From NCBI GenBank assembly GCA_021531865.1, contig JAFBIW010000008.1:1-64000 (forward strand): a stretch of 64,000 nucleotides of DNA, written 5' to 3'. The stretch's first letter is position 1, and each line of letters starts with the position of its first letter. Of the stretch, positions 43,871 through 53,601 are shown piece after piece. The position numbers and the translations under genes were made by a program. The notes under the pieces were generated by a model. The model was not told the DNA's origin. It made no database searches and worked only from the letters and a program-made list of their open reading frames with translations. The DNA comes from Butyricicoccus pullicaecorum (GTDB lineage: Bacteria > Bacillota > Clostridia > Oscillospirales > Butyricicoccaceae).

Positions 43871-45733
43871 AGCCTTCCGCCCGCCGTGCTCAGCCTTCTT
43901 CTTGCCGTGCTCAGCCGGTTTCTGCCAGTGCTCACCCGGCAGCGGGCGGATCAGGCAGTCCTTGCCGAAGCCGATCAAGTCCTCGCGCCCGGCCTTTTTG
44001 AGCGCTGCGACGACGATCGGCCGCTTGTCCGGTCTGCGCCACTGGAGCAGGGCGCGCTGCATGGCCTTTTCCTCGGCGGTCCTGGCGACATAAACCGGCT
44101 GCATCGTGCGCGGGTCCAGCCCGGTGTAGTACATCGCGGTCGACAGCGTGCCCGGCGTGGGGTAAAAATCCTGCACCTGCTGGGGCATATAGCCCACTTT
44201 ATTGAGGTAGCAGGCCAGCAGAATCGCGTCGTCCAGCGTCGCGCCCGGGTGGGAGGACATCAGATAGGGCACAAGATACTGCTTTTTGCCCAGCTTTTCG
44301 TTGATGCGTCCGTAGCGTTCGCGGAATTTCTCATATACAGAAAATGAAGGTTTGCCCATATAATACAGAACGTTATCACTCATGTGCTCGGGCGCGACCT
44401 TGAGCTGCCCCGAAATGTGGTACTTGACCAGCTCGAGGAAGAATTCGTCGTTGCGGTCGGACATCATGTAGTCATAGCGCAGACCCGAGCGCACGAAGAC
44501 CTTTTTCACGCCGGGGACGGCGCGTAGGCGGCGCAGCAGGGTGAGGTAATCGCGGTGGTCGGCTTCGAGGTTCTGGCAGGCCTGCGGGAAGAGGCAGCGC
44601 TTGTTCTTGCACAGGCCGTGCTGTTCCTGCTGTTTGCAGGAGGGGAAGCGAAAGTTCGCGGTCGGCCCGCCAACGTCGTGAATATAGCCCTTAAAGTCGG
44701 GATTTTGTGCGATCTGCTCGGCTTCGCGCACGACCGAATCGTGCGACCGCGCCTGAATGTAGCGCCCCTGATGGAAGGCGAGGGCGCAGAAGTTGCACGC
44801 GCCGAAGCAACCCCGGTTGTGGATGATCGAGAACTGCACCTCCTGAATGGCGGGCACGCCGCCCGCGGCCTCGTAGGAGGGGTGGTAGGTGCGCATGAAG
44901 GGCAGGCCGTAGACGTGATCCATCTCGGCCGTGCTCAGCGGCAGGGCGGGCGGGTTCTGGATGAGCACGCGCTTGCCGTGGGGCTGGCGGATGGCGCGGC
45001 CGCGCACATGGTCGGCCTCGTCGTATTGCAGCTTGACCGACCGCGCGTAGGCGGCCTTATCGGCCAAAACGTCCTCATAGGACGGACAATCGACGGCCGG
45101 AAACGGAATTTCGGCGTCCGGGTGGTCGAAATAGGCCATGCCGCGAATCTCGCGCACGGCGTCCGCGCCCCGTTTTCCGGCCTTGAGATTGCGCGCCAGC
45201 GCGACGACCGCGTGCTCGCTCATGCCGTACATCAGGCCGTCCGCGCCCGAGGAGGACAGGACGGAGGGCATGATCTGATCGCTCCAGTAGTCGTAGTGGG
45301 CGAAGCGGCGCAGACTGGCCTCGATGCCGCCGATGTAGATGGGCACATCGGGGAAGGCGCGGCGGGCGAGCATGGAATAGACGGTCACGGCGCGGTCGGG
45401 GCGCTTGCCGCCCACCCCGCCCGGGGTGTAGGCGTCGTCGTGGCGGCGCTTTTTGGCGGCGGTGTAGTGGGCGACCATCGAGTCGATGTTGCCCGCGTTG
45501 ATGAGCACGGCGTAGCGCGGACGGCCCATCGAAACGAAATCGGTTTCATCCCGGAAGTCGGGCTGGGAGAGGATGGCGACGCGGAAGCCCGCGTCCTCGA
45601 GCACGCGCGAGATGATCGCCGTGCCGAAGGAGGGGTGGTCGATGTAGGCGTCGCCCGTGACGAGCAGGAAATCGCAGTAATACCAGCCGCGCGCCTCCAT
45701 GTCCGCCCGGGAGATCGGCAGAAAATCGGACAT
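43733..45733 (-). CDS. YgiQ-family radical SAM protein with a repetitive tail
   Basis: 666 residues. An N-terminal B12-binding-like region (about 15-200) with YIGGIEASLRRFAHYDYWSD, then a radical SAM core with CFGACNFC (CxxxCxxC, about 309) and the DUF3362-type C-terminal part, all as in YgiQ. Function of the family is unknown; a methylthiolation or tRNA/protein modification role is guessed from the fold. Residues from about 620 on are a Lys/Arg/Gly/His tail with seven or so AEHGG/PEHGG/PKHGG repeats, absent from the core family and perhaps RNA-binding or metal-binding. The start ATG at 45733 is simple. Confidence 0.88.
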   Translation of the reverse strand: MSDFLPISRADMEARGWYYCDFLLVTGDAYIDHPSFGTAIISRVLEDAGFRVAILSQPDFRDETDFVSMGRPRYAVLINAGNIDSMVAHYTAAKKRRHDDAYTPGGVGGKRPDRAVTVYSMLARRAFPDVPIYIGGIEASLRRFAHYDYWSDQIMPSVLSSSGADGLMYGMSEHAVVALARNLKAGKRGADAVREIRGMAYFDHPDAEIPFPAVDCPSYEDVLADKAAYARSVKLQYDEADHVRGRAIRQPHGKRVLIQNPPALPLSTAEMDHVYGLPFMRTYHPSYEAAGGVPAIQEVQFSIIHNRGCFGACNFCALAFHQGRYIQARSHDSVVREAEQIAQNPDFKGYIHDVGGPTANFRFPSCKQQEQHGLCKNKRCLFPQACQNLEADHRDYLTLLRRLRAVPGVKKVFVRSGLRYDYMMSDRNDEFFLELVKYHISGQLKVAPEHMSDNVLYYMGKPSFSVYEKFRERYGRINEKLGKKQYLVPYLMSSHPGATLDDAILLACYLNKVGYMPQQVQDFYPTPGTLSTAMYYTGLDPRTMQPVYVARTAEEKAMQRALLQWRRPDKRPIVVAALKKAGREDLIGFGKDCLIRPLPGEHWQKPAEHGKKKAEHGGRKAEHGKTRPEHGGRKAEHGGRPPKHGGRPAEHEAPRRTVGPRKGRKR

Positions 45734-45798
45734 ATATAACTCCTTGTAATTTATATACCTATTGTATTATTATTCAAAAAAACGGGAAAAATACCGCA

Positions 45799-47613
45799 CT
45801 ATGGGTTCTTCCGCAGGAAATAGCTTGCGAAGCTGTAATCGCGCCACGCGTCGGTGAGGTCGTCCGGCAGGCCGGAGCACAGTCTGCCGTCGCACAGGAA
45901 CACGCCCGCGTTGTTCGCGACCGGCACGCGCGTCATGAGCGGACGGGCGAGCTGGGTCAGGGCGGGGCCTTCCCAGCCGCACAGGTCGAACAGCAGGGGC
46001 ATGAGGAAATAGGGGCCGATGGCCGGGCCTTCGCCGATGAAATCGGTTCCAAGCACGGCCTTGGCCGCGTCGTTCGCCCAGATGCCGTAGCGGGTGGCGT
46101 AGTAATTGAGGAAGCCGTCCACGGTGTCCAGGTCGAAGTCCACGCCCAGCTCATTATAGACGCTGTTTTCGTCGCCCAGCCACGGGTTGTGGTCGCCGTA
46201 GAAGATCAGAATGACCGGGCGCTCGTCGTCGGCCAGCCGGGCGGCGAGGGCGGACAGCTCGTGCGCGGTCTGGGCGACGCCGCCCAGATAATTGTTCAGA
46301 ATGTAGTAACTTTCGTCCGAATAAACGCCCTTTTTGACGTATTCGGTGTCATATTTCAGCCGGTCGGTCGGATAGGGGCCGTGGTTCTGATAGGTGACGT
46401 TGAACGAAAACAGGGGCTTGTCCCGCCCCTCGTTCTCGTCCAGCAGGGCGTACAGCTCGGGCAGAAAGACGTCGTCCATGGCGGTTTCGCCGCCGGTCAG
46501 GTCGGCGTAATGATTTTCCAGGAAATAATAGTCGTCGAAGCCCAGATATTCATTGACGTTTTTGCGGTTGTAGAACCAGTCGTGGCTGGGGTGGCTGCCC
46601 TCGGTGTGGTAGCCCTGCGAGGCGAAATAGCGGGCGTACGACCAGCAGTTCGTGCGAAGATTGCCGAAATCGGTCATGCCGGTGATGTGACAGCGCTCGG
46701 TGTTGACCGTGCCCGCCGCGAAGATGTTGGTGACGAGCCGCCCGGTGTAGCTTTCGGCCTCGAGCGCGTGGTATGCGGCGTAGGGGTCGGCGGCGAGGTC
46801 GAGGTCGGCGAAGACGGTCAGGTCGTTGAAGCCCTCGAGCATGATCGAAATGATATTGACCTTCTGATCGTCCGGGATGTCCGCGTCCGGGTGGGCGGCG
46901 AGGATGGCCTCGGCCTCGGACTTTTTGTAGCCGTTCGGCTTCTGCTCAGCCGCGCCCGGGATCGAGTGCAGGAAGGGATAGACGAAGCCCTTGGAGATGT
47001 AGAGCTGGGTGGCCGACCAGCGGTTGATGAGGTCTTCGTTGACCGTCCAGCGGTACCAGACCACATTTGTGATGTAGCCGCCGCCGCAGAACAGCCGTCC
47101 CAGCCCGAGGGTCAGGGCGAGAAGCAGGGCGAAGCCGATGAGCCGTCCGCGCCCGGTCTCGGCGGGGCGTGCCCGGCAGCACAGGGCGAGGAAGACCAGC
47201 CCGGTGAGAAAGGCGGCGACGGCAAAGATGACCTTCCAGCTCAGCGAGTCGATGTACCGCCCGGCCATGTTGGCGGCTTCGCCCGCCAGACCGAGGTCGG
47301 CGGCGACGACCGGGTCACTGCGGAATAAAATTTTGAAATAGTTGGCAACGGAAAGTGCGGTGACGGCCGCGCCCACGAGGGCGTAGCCCGCCCAGGCCCG
47401 TCCGGTCAGGAACCAGCCGAGGACAGCGGCCAGCATGACGGGCGCCAGATTGAAGATAACGATGCCCGGATGGGCAAAATAGCTGTAAAACATCGTCCGG
47501 CCATAGGGCCCGGTGGCGAGGAGCAGGCTGACGACGCCCACGCCCGCCGCGGCCAGCAGCAGCCCGAGGGCCGTCCAGCCGCGCCCCTGTCCGGACGAGA
47601 CCTTTTTCTGCAT
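45799..47613 (-). CDS. LTA synthase family sulfatase-like membrane protein
   Basis: 604 residues. Five or so N-terminal membrane helices (about 12-200) precede an extracellular sulfatase-fold domain (about 235-560) with NIISIMLEGFNDLT (metal ligand Glu, nucleophile Thr region), GTVNTERCHITG, SHPSHDWFYNRKNVNEYLGF and ILIFYGDHNPWLG (metal ligands). The layout is that of LtaS/YfnI, which polymerise glycerol-phosphate for lipoteichoic acid, or related phosphoglycerol transferases for glycolipids. The true start is the ATG at 47613 with AAGGAAGGG upstream. Confidence 0.88.
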   Translation of the reverse strand: MQKKVSSGQGRGWTALGLLLAAAGVGVVSLLLATGPYGRTMFYSYFAHPGIVIFNLAPVMLAAVLGWFLTGRAWAGYALVGAAVTALSVANYFKILFRSDPVVAADLGLAGEAANMAGRYIDSLSWKVIFAVAAFLTGLVFLALCCRARPAETGRGRLIGFALLLALTLGLGRLFCGGGYITNVVWYRWTVNEDLINRWSATQLYISKGFVYPFLHSIPGAAEQKPNGYKKSEAEAILAAHPDADIPDDQKVNIISIMLEGFNDLTVFADLDLAADPYAAYHALEAESYTGRLVTNIFAAGTVNTERCHITGMTDFGNLRTNCWSYARYFASQGYHTEGSHPSHDWFYNRKNVNEYLGFDDYYFLENHYADLTGGETAMDDVFLPELYALLDENEGRDKPLFSFNVTYQNHGPYPTDRLKYDTEYVKKGVYSDESYYILNNYLGGVAQTAHELSALAARLADDERPVILIFYGDHNPWLGDENSVYNELGVDFDLDTVDGFLNYYATRYGIWANDAAKAVLGTDFIGEGPAIGPYFLMPLLFDLCGWEGPALTQLARPLMTRVPVANNAGVFLCDGRLCSGLPDDLTDAWRDYSFASYFLRKNP

Positions 47614-47677
47614 GAGATCCCTTCCTTGTGTTGTCCGCACCCAATCGAGCGGGCGCGGCGGTGCGCTTTTTCTATTC

Positions 47678-47706
47678 ATTATACGAGTCTTTTCGGCCGG
47701 TTGCAA
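47678..47706 (-). promoter_or_regulatory. Promoter of the LTA-synthase-like gene
   Basis: Minus strand: TTGCAA (47706-47701), 17 bases, TATAAT (47683-47678), about 65 bases ahead of the ATG at 47613. Confidence 0.65.
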
Positions 47707-47833
47707 CCGTCCGGGGCGGAAAACCGTCATTTTCCACCGCTCCCAACCGGTCGGGTGCAGCTTTTGCCCGTCCCGGTCGTCTCTTTGCCCGAAAAGCAGG
47801 GGTTTGGCGGGTCGCATTTTGGTTCGGAAGGAA

Positions 47834-47862
47834 TTGAATCACAGGCGTTTTGGTGATACAAT
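47834..47862 (+). promoter_or_regulatory. Promoter of the methyltransferase gene
   Basis: TTGAAT (47834-47839), 17 bases, TACAAT (47857-47862), 70 bases ahead of the ATG at 47932. The rest of the 47614-47931 gap shows no gene. Confidence 0.55.
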
Positions 47863-47931
47863 GAAATGTAACCATGTAATCAAGCGGAGCGTAAAAGAAA
47901 CCGACTCAAAAACCGACCGGGAGGACAAGCC

Positions 47932-48795
47932 ATGTGGATTGCGAACAATTGGACCGACTATGAGGTGCTCGACTGCGGCGGCGGCGAGAAGCTCGAACGC
48001 TGGGGCAGCCAGCTCCTGCAGCGACCCGACCCGCAGGCCATCTGGCCGCGCGCCGAGGCCGACGCGGTCTGGCGCCGGGCGAACGCGGTGTACCACCGCT
48101 CGTCCTCGGGCGGCGGCAGGTGGGAGATCCGCCGCCTGCCCGAGCAGTGGGCGATCTCGTACCGGGAGCTGACCTTCCAGCTCAAGCCGATGTCCTTCAA
48201 GCACACCGGCCTGTTCCCCGAGCAGGCGACGAACTGGGACTTTATCATGGATACGATCCGGGGCGCAGGCCGTCCGGTCAGCGTGCTGAACCTCTTCGCC
48301 TACACGGGCGGCGCGACGCTGGCGGCTGCGGCTGCGGGCGCGTCGGTCTGCCATGTGGACGCGTCCAAGGGCATGACCCAGTGGGCGCGGGAGAACGCGG
48401 CCTCGTCGGGTCTGGCGGACAAGCCGATCCGGTGGATCGTGGACGACTGCAAGAAGTTCGTCCAGCGCGAGCTCCGACGCGGGCGGCGGTACGACGCGAT
48501 CATCATGGACCCGCCCTCCTACGGACGCGGCCCCTCGGGCGAAACGTGGAAGATCGAGGAGGACGTGGCCGATTTCGTCGCGCTGACCATGCAGCTTTTG
48601 TCCGATCAGCCCCTTTTCGTGCTGATTTCGAGCTATTCGACCGGCCTTGCGCCCTCGGTCATGAGCTACCTGCTGGGCATCACGGCGGGCGCACAGCACC
48701 GGGGCCGCATCGAGTCGCAGGAGATCGGCCTGCCGGTCAAGTCGACCGGTCTGGTGCTGCCGTGCGGCTCGTCGGCGCGGTTTATCGCAATGTAA
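47932..48795 (+). CDS. Class I SAM-dependent methyltransferase (RlmI-like)
   Basis: 287 residues. LKPMSFKHTGLFPEQATNW is the substrate-side element of the RlmI/RlmL C-terminal family, followed by a SAM loop VLNLFAYTGGATLAAAAAG (about 107-125), acidic DASKGM and the MDPPSYGRG catalytic motif (about 186-194). The fold is that of 23S rRNA m5C-type methyltransferases; no PUA domain is present at the N-terminus. Reaction on rRNA is inferred. Confidence 0.85.
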   Translation: MWIANNWTDYEVLDCGGGEKLERWGSQLLQRPDPQAIWPRAEADAVWRRANAVYHRSSSGGGRWEIRRLPEQWAISYRELTFQLKPMSFKHTGLFPEQATNWDFIMDTIRGAGRPVSVLNLFAYTGGATLAAAAAGASVCHVDASKGMTQWARENAASSGLADKPIRWIVDDCKKFVQRELRRGRRYDAIIMDPPSYGRGPSGETWKIEEDVADFVALTMQLLSDQPLFVLISSYSTGLAPSVMSYLLGITAGAQHRGRIESQEIGLPVKSTGLVLPCGSSARFIAM

Positions 48796-48885
48796 AAACC
48801 TGCCCCGCGTCCCGTCCGGGGACGGCATTGCGCACGCAAGCTGTACCACGGCGCCGGAGCGCGCGGCAAAAAATGAGGATGGAAC

Positions 48886-49740
48886 ATGAATCATTCTGAA
48901 ATCATCAAAACAGAGGGGCTGACCTACGCCTACCCGAGCGAGGACGGCACGCCCAAGCTCGCCCTGAACGGGATCGACCTGTCGATCGCGCGGGGCGCGT
49001 TCGTCGCCGTGCTCGGCCACAACGGCTCGGGCAAATCGACGCTCGCCGGACACTTCAACGGCATCCGCCTGCCCTCGGGCGGCAAGGTCTGGATCGACGG
49101 GATGGACACCGCCGACCCGGACAAGCTCTACGAGGTGCGCAAGACCTGCGCGATGGTCTTCCAGAACCCGGACAACCAGATCGTCTCGACGATCGTGGAG
49201 GAGGACGTCGCCTTTGCGCTCGAAAATCTGGGCGTTCCGCCGGCGGAGATCCGCCGCCGGGTGGACGACGCGCTCAAGGCCGTCGATATGTACGAATTCC
49301 GCCGCCACGCACCCCATAAGCTGTCGGGCGGACAGAAGCAGCGGGTGGCCATCGCGGGCGTCATCGCGATGATGCCGCGCTGCGTCGTCTTCGACGAGCC
49401 GACCGCCATGCTCGACCCGGCGGGACGCCGGGAGGTCATGCGGGTCATCCGGGAGCTGAACCGCCGGTTCGGCATCACGGTGGTGCTCATCACCCACCAC
49501 ATGGACGAGGCCGTGCAGGCCGGGCGGGTGGTCGTCATGCACGCGGGCAGGGTGCTGATGGACGGCACGCCGCGTGAGATTTTCACGCAGGTCGACACCC
49601 TGCGCGAAGCGCGGCTGACCGTGCCGCAGACGATCGAGGTGCTGTTCGACCTGAACAACCAGACGGGCAGCGACCTGCCGATCGACGCGCTTTCGGTCTC
49701 CGAGTGCGCGGACACGCTGGAAAAGTACCTGAAGCGATAA
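48886..49740 (+). CDS. ecfA1: ECF transporter ATPase EcfA1
   Basis: 284 residues. Walker A GHNGSGKST, Q-loop MVFQNPDNQIVSTIVEEDVA, signature KLSGGQKQRVAIAG, Walker B CVVFDEPTAMLD and switch THHMDEAV. FQNPDNQ and the C-terminal domain mark EcfA1. With EcfA2 and EcfT it forms the shared energising module for vitamin and metal-uptake S components. No S component lies in the window, fitting a group II module. Confidence 0.93.
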   Translation: MNHSEIIKTEGLTYAYPSEDGTPKLALNGIDLSIARGAFVAVLGHNGSGKSTLAGHFNGIRLPSGGKVWIDGMDTADPDKLYEVRKTCAMVFQNPDNQIVSTIVEEDVAFALENLGVPPAEIRRRVDDALKAVDMYEFRRHAPHKLSGGQKQRVAIAGVIAMMPRCVVFDEPTAMLDPAGRREVMRVIRELNRRFGITVVLITHHMDEAVQAGRVVVMHAGRVLMDGTPREIFTQVDTLREARLTVPQTIEVLFDLNNQTGSDLPIDALSVSECADTLEKYLKR

Positions 49741-49775
49741 AAATGAAACAAAAATCACCGATACAGAGGTAATTT

Positions 49776-50636
49776 ATGTCTTATATATTAGAAACGCGGG
49801 GCCTGACCCAGGTTTACGGCGCGGGCACCCCGTTCGAGCGCACGGCGCTCGACCATGTGGATATTCAGGTCGAAAAGGGCGAGATTCTGGGCGTCATCGG
49901 GCACACCGGCTCGGGCAAATCCACCCTGATCCAGCACTTCAACGGCCTTCTGAAGCCGACCGAGGGCGAGGTTCTGCTGAACGGCCGCTCGATCTGGGAC
50001 GAGAAGGGCAAGTGCAGCCGCAAGACCCGCTTTGAGGTCGGTCTGGTCTTCCAGTACCCCGAATATCAGCTTTTTGAGGAAACGATCGCCAAGGACATCG
50101 CCTTCGGCCCGACCAATATGGGTCTGTCCGAAAGCGAGATCAAGACCCGGGTGGCCGAGGCCATGGACTTCGTCGGGCTTGACCCGTCGATGGCCGGGCA
50201 GTCGCCCTTCGCCCTGTCGGGCGGTCAGAAGCGGCGGGTCGCCATCGCGGGCGTCATCGCCATGCGTCCGGCCGTGCTCATTCTGGACGAGCCGACCGCC
50301 GGTCTCGACCCGGCGGGCCGGGACGAAATCCTCGCCCAGATCCGGGACTACCACGCGCGCACCGGCGCGACCGTCCTGATCGTCTCCCACTCGATGGAGG
50401 ACATCGCCCGCATGGCCGACCGCCTGCTCGTCATGAATCAGGCGCACGTCATGCTCTGCGGCACGCCCCGCGAGGTCTTCGCGCACGCCGAGGAGATCGT
50501 CGCGGCCGGTCTGGACATCCCCGAGATCACCAAGGTCATCCGGGAGCTGAACCGCCGGGGCATCCCGCTCGACCCCTCGATCTACACGGTCGAGGACGCG
50601 GTGCGCGCCATCCGCGCGTATAAGGAGGGACGGTAA
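49776..50636 (+). CDS. ecfA2: ECF transporter ATPase EcfA2
   Basis: 286 residues. Walker A GHTGSGKST, Q-loop LVFQYPEYQLFEETIAKDIA, signature LSGGQKRRVAIAG, Walker B VLILDEPTAGLD and switch VSHSMEDI. FQYPEYQLF is the EcfA2 hallmark. It starts 35 bases after EcfA1 and ends three bases ahead of ecfT, whose AAGGAGG ribosome site is in its last codons. Confidence 0.93.
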   Translation: MSYILETRGLTQVYGAGTPFERTALDHVDIQVEKGEILGVIGHTGSGKSTLIQHFNGLLKPTEGEVLLNGRSIWDEKGKCSRKTRFEVGLVFQYPEYQLFEETIAKDIAFGPTNMGLSESEIKTRVAEAMDFVGLDPSMAGQSPFALSGGQKRRVAIAGVIAMRPAVLILDEPTAGLDPAGRDEILAQIRDYHARTGATVLIVSHSMEDIARMADRLLVMNQAHVMLCGTPREVFAHAEEIVAAGLDIPEITKVIRELNRRGIPLDPSIYTVEDAVRAIRAYKEGR

Positions 50637-50638
50637 CC

Positions 50639-51442
50639 ATGCTTCGAGATATCACCATCGGCCAGTTCTTCCCGGGCACGAGCGCCGTACACCGGGTCGA
50701 TCCCCGCGTCAAGCTGACCCTTGTGGTCTGTATGATCGTCACCCTCTTTCTGGCCGCCGGGCCGGTTTCCTACGCCCTGCTGGCCCTTTATATCCTGTCC
50801 ATCATCAAAATTTCGGGCATTGCGCCCAAAATGGTCGTGCGCGGCTTAAAGCCGGTCGTCTTCATCGTGGCCTTCACCGCCGTGCTCAACCTGTTCTATA
50901 CGCCGGGCAACGAGCTGTGGAGCCTGGGCTTCCTGCACGTGACCGACGCGGGCATCAAGGTCGCCGTGCTCATGGTCGTGCGCATCCTGCTGCTCATCAT
51001 CGGCACCTCGATGCTGACCTACACGACCTCTCCGATCGACCTGACCGACGGCCTCGAGCTGCTGCTCGGGCCGCTCAAGAAGATTCATGTGCCCGTGCAC
51101 GAGCTGGCCATGATGATGTCGATTGCCCTGCGCTTCATCCCGACCCTGATCGAGGAGACCGAGAAGATCATCTCGGCGCAGAAGGCGCGCGGCGCGGACT
51201 TTGACTCGGGCAACCTCATCCAGCGCGCCCGGGCGATGGTGCCCATTCTGGTGCCCCTGTTCATCTCGGCCTTCCGCCGGGCGGACGAGCTGGCCGTCGC
51301 GATGGAGTGCCGCCTGTACCGGGGCGACATCGGCCGCACCCGCATGAAGCAGCTGAGACTCGGCCGGGTGGACTTCGGCGCGATCGCGATTTCGGCGGCT
51401 GTGTTCGGCGCGGTCATCGTGCTCGGCCGGTTCGGGTGGTGA
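50639..51442 (+). CDS. ecfT: ECF transporter transmembrane protein EcfT
   Basis: 267 residues, five or six membrane helices with a long cytoplasmic region. The two Ala-Arg-Gly coupling motifs are in ISAQKARGADFDSG and in the RRADELAVAMECRLYRG region. It links the ATPases to exchangeable S components. It starts IGQFFPGTSAVHRVDPRVKL, typical of EcfT. The truA gene follows five bases later, the usual Firmicutes order. Confidence 0.93.
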   Translation: MLRDITIGQFFPGTSAVHRVDPRVKLTLVVCMIVTLFLAAGPVSYALLALYILSIIKISGIAPKMVVRGLKPVVFIVAFTAVLNLFYTPGNELWSLGFLHVTDAGIKVAVLMVVRILLLIIGTSMLTYTTSPIDLTDGLELLLGPLKKIHVPVHELAMMMSIALRFIPTLIEETEKIISAQKARGADFDSGNLIQRARAMVPILVPLFISAFRRADELAVAMECRLYRGDIGRTRMKQLRLGRVDFGAIAISAAVFGAVIVLGRFGW

Positions 51443-51447
51443 CGCCC

Positions 51448-52221
51448 ATGAACATCGCCCTTTCCCTGTCCTATGTCGGCACGGCCTACCACGGCTGGCA
51501 GGTGCAGAAAAACGGCATTTCGGTGCAGGAAACCGTGACCAAAGCGGTCAATCAGTTGTTAAAATGTGATACCTACGTCTCGGGCGCGGGACGGACGGAC
51601 GCGGGCGTGCACGCCCGGAAATATCTGGCCAATTTCAAGGCCGACTGTTCGATTCCGCTCGACCGCCTGCCCCTCGCGCTGGGCGCACAGCTCCCCGAGG
51701 ACATCGCGGTCAACGGCGCGGCAGAGGTGCCGGACGGCTTCGACGCCCGCTTCTCCTGTACCAAAAAGGAATACGCCTATTACGTCTATCCCGCGCGGAT
51801 GCGCGACCCCTTCCGCGTCGGCCGCGCCTACCGCTACCACTATCCGCTCGACCTTGGGCGGATGCAGGCGGGGGCGCAGTATTTCGTCGGCACGCACGAC
51901 TTCAACGCCGTGCGCTCGGTGGGCACGCCGGTCAAATCGACCGTCCGCACGATCTTCTGGTGCGAGGTCGAGCCCTGCCCGGATAACCTCATCCGCATCC
52001 GGGTCTGCGGGGACGGCTTTCTTTATAACATGGTGCGTGCGATTTCGGGCACCCTGCTCTACGTGGGCAGCGGCAAGCTCGCGCCCGAGGACGTGCCGCG
52101 CATTCTCGAAAGCCGCGACCGCGAGCTGGCCGGGCCGACCCTGCCCGCCTGCGGCCTGTTCATGAACCGGCTGTGGTACGACGATACGCCCGAGCTTGCC
52201 CCCCTGCGGCTGAACGAATGA
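51448..52221 (+). CDS. truA: tRNA pseudouridine synthase A
   Basis: 257 residues. Catalytic aspartate in SGAGRTDAGVHA (about 45-56), followed by HDFNAVRSVG and FLYNMVRAISGTLL near the C-terminus. It converts U38-U40 in tRNA anticodon stems to pseudouridine. The ATG at 51448 overlaps the ecfT end region only closely, with no separate promoter, so it belongs to the ECF operon. Length is normal. Confidence 0.95.
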   Translation: MNIALSLSYVGTAYHGWQVQKNGISVQETVTKAVNQLLKCDTYVSGAGRTDAGVHARKYLANFKADCSIPLDRLPLALGAQLPEDIAVNGAAEVPDGFDARFSCTKKEYAYYVYPARMRDPFRVGRAYRYHYPLDLGRMQAGAQYFVGTHDFNAVRSVGTPVKSTVRTIFWCEVEPCPDNLIRIRVCGDGFLYNMVRAISGTLLYVGSGKLAPEDVPRILESRDRELAGPTLPACGLFMNRLWYDDTPELAPLRLNE

Positions 52222-52323
52222 GCGGTTTTCCCGCCAAATTTCAAGATTGTTCATATTTCGTGATTTGAAATCCGGTATAATCATAGCATGTGCTCCCGTG
52301 CGGGAGCGGAAGGAGTTGATCTT

Positions 52324-53601
52324 GTGCCCGAAAAACAGAATCTGGTCGCCTTCCCCCGGTCGGCCAGGAAGCGCAAGCAGCTCCTGCTGGCGGCCGAGAG
52401 CCTGAAGCTGCGCCGCCTGACCCGCCTGCGCTCCATGACCGGCTGGCTGCTGGCTGTCAGCATCCTGCTCTTCACCGCGGTGCACTTCACCCTGTTCACC
52501 CCGGCGTCGATTGTTCAGAATTTCCGCATCGTCCGCACCGCGCTGACCGGCTCGGACGGCGTGGCCGAGGGCACGGTCATCTACCCCGCCGGTTCGGCCG
52601 GCGCCGCCGCGCCCATCGCGGGCGGCTTGGCCGTGCTGGACGACGAGGGGCTGTCGGTCATCCATCTGGGCGGCGCGTCCCAGCAGATCGAGGCGATGGG
52701 CTACGCCTCGCCCGCCCTCCAGTCGAACGGCGGCTACCTGCTCGCCTTTGACCGGGGCGCGTACAATCTCTCCCTGTGCTCCCCGCTCTCGACCGTCTTC
52801 GGCCTGACCCTGCGCTCGCCCATCGTGACCGCCTCGCTCGGCTCGGAGGGCACATTCTGCGTCGTCACCGACGAGGTCGGCTACAAAAGCGCGGTCACCG
52901 TCTATTCGACGGTCAGCCGGGAGGACGACCACCACCTGTGGCGCTGGCGCTCGGCCGATTATTACGTGCAGGACGCCGCGCTTTCGCCCTCGGGCACCCA
53001 CCTGTGCGCGCTGACCTTCCAGCAGAACGGCGCACAGCTCGAGACCACCCTGCAATTTTTTGACCTGAACGCCGATTCCGTCCGCGCGTCCGTCCCGCTC
53101 GGCTCGGCCGTGGGCTATACCGTGCGCTGGCTGGACGACAGCCGGGTCGCGGTCGTGACCGATCAGGCGGCCTACGCCGTCGACCGGCGCACGGGCGCGA
53201 AGACCGCCGCCGCCTCCTACGCCGCCGCCGACCTGCTGGGCTTCGCCTTCGGAAACGACGGCTTCGTCGTCGCCCAGCGCTCGTTTTCGGGCACCGAGCG
53301 TGCGTCCGTCACCCGCTACGACAAGGAGGGCGCCGCCCGGGCGACGCTCTCGCTTTCGTCCGACCCGCAGAGCCTGTCCTATGTCAATGGGCGGCTGGGC
53401 GTTTTGACCGCAAACGGCCTCTATGTCTACGACGGCGCGATGAAGCCCGACTGGAAGAACGGGAGCGCCGCGGCCGCCCAGCGCGTCACCCTGACCGAGG
53501 ACGGCGGCGCGTGGCTCTATTATCCCAAGTATGCCCAGCGCGTGACGGCTTCGAGCGCGCGTTCCGAGGAGTTCACCGATGACAACGCAAACCCTGACTG
53601 A
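52324..53601 (+). CDS. DUF5711-like membrane-anchored beta-propeller protein
   Basis: 425 residues from a GTG start at 52324 with AAGGAG seven bases upstream. A short basic cytoplasmic part (about 1-40), one membrane helix (about 43-65) and a large outer domain built of repeated blades (AVLDDEGLSVIHLGG, LLAFDRGAYNLSLCS, YVQDAALSPSGTHLCALTF, GRLGVLTANGLYVYDG) resemble DUF5711 proteins of Clostridia. Their function is unknown. The gene lies ahead of cvpA-like and clp-like genes, an order I associate with this lineage, and overlaps cvpA by 23 bases. Confidence 0.75.
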   Translation: MPEKQNLVAFPRSARKRKQLLLAAESLKLRRLTRLRSMTGWLLAVSILLFTAVHFTLFTPASIVQNFRIVRTALTGSDGVAEGTVIYPAGSAGAAAPIAGGLAVLDDEGLSVIHLGGASQQIEAMGYASPALQSNGGYLLAFDRGAYNLSLCSPLSTVFGLTLRSPIVTASLGSEGTFCVVTDEVGYKSAVTVYSTVSREDDHHLWRWRSADYYVQDAALSPSGTHLCALTFQQNGAQLETTLQFFDLNADSVRASVPLGSAVGYTVRWLDDSRVAVVTDQAAYAVDRRTGAKTAAASYAAADLLGFAFGNDGFVVAQRSFSGTERASVTRYDKEGAARATLSLSSDPQSLSYVNGRLGVLTANGLYVYDGAMKPDWKNGSAAAAQRVTLTEDGGAWLYYPKYAQRVTASSARSEEFTDDNANPD

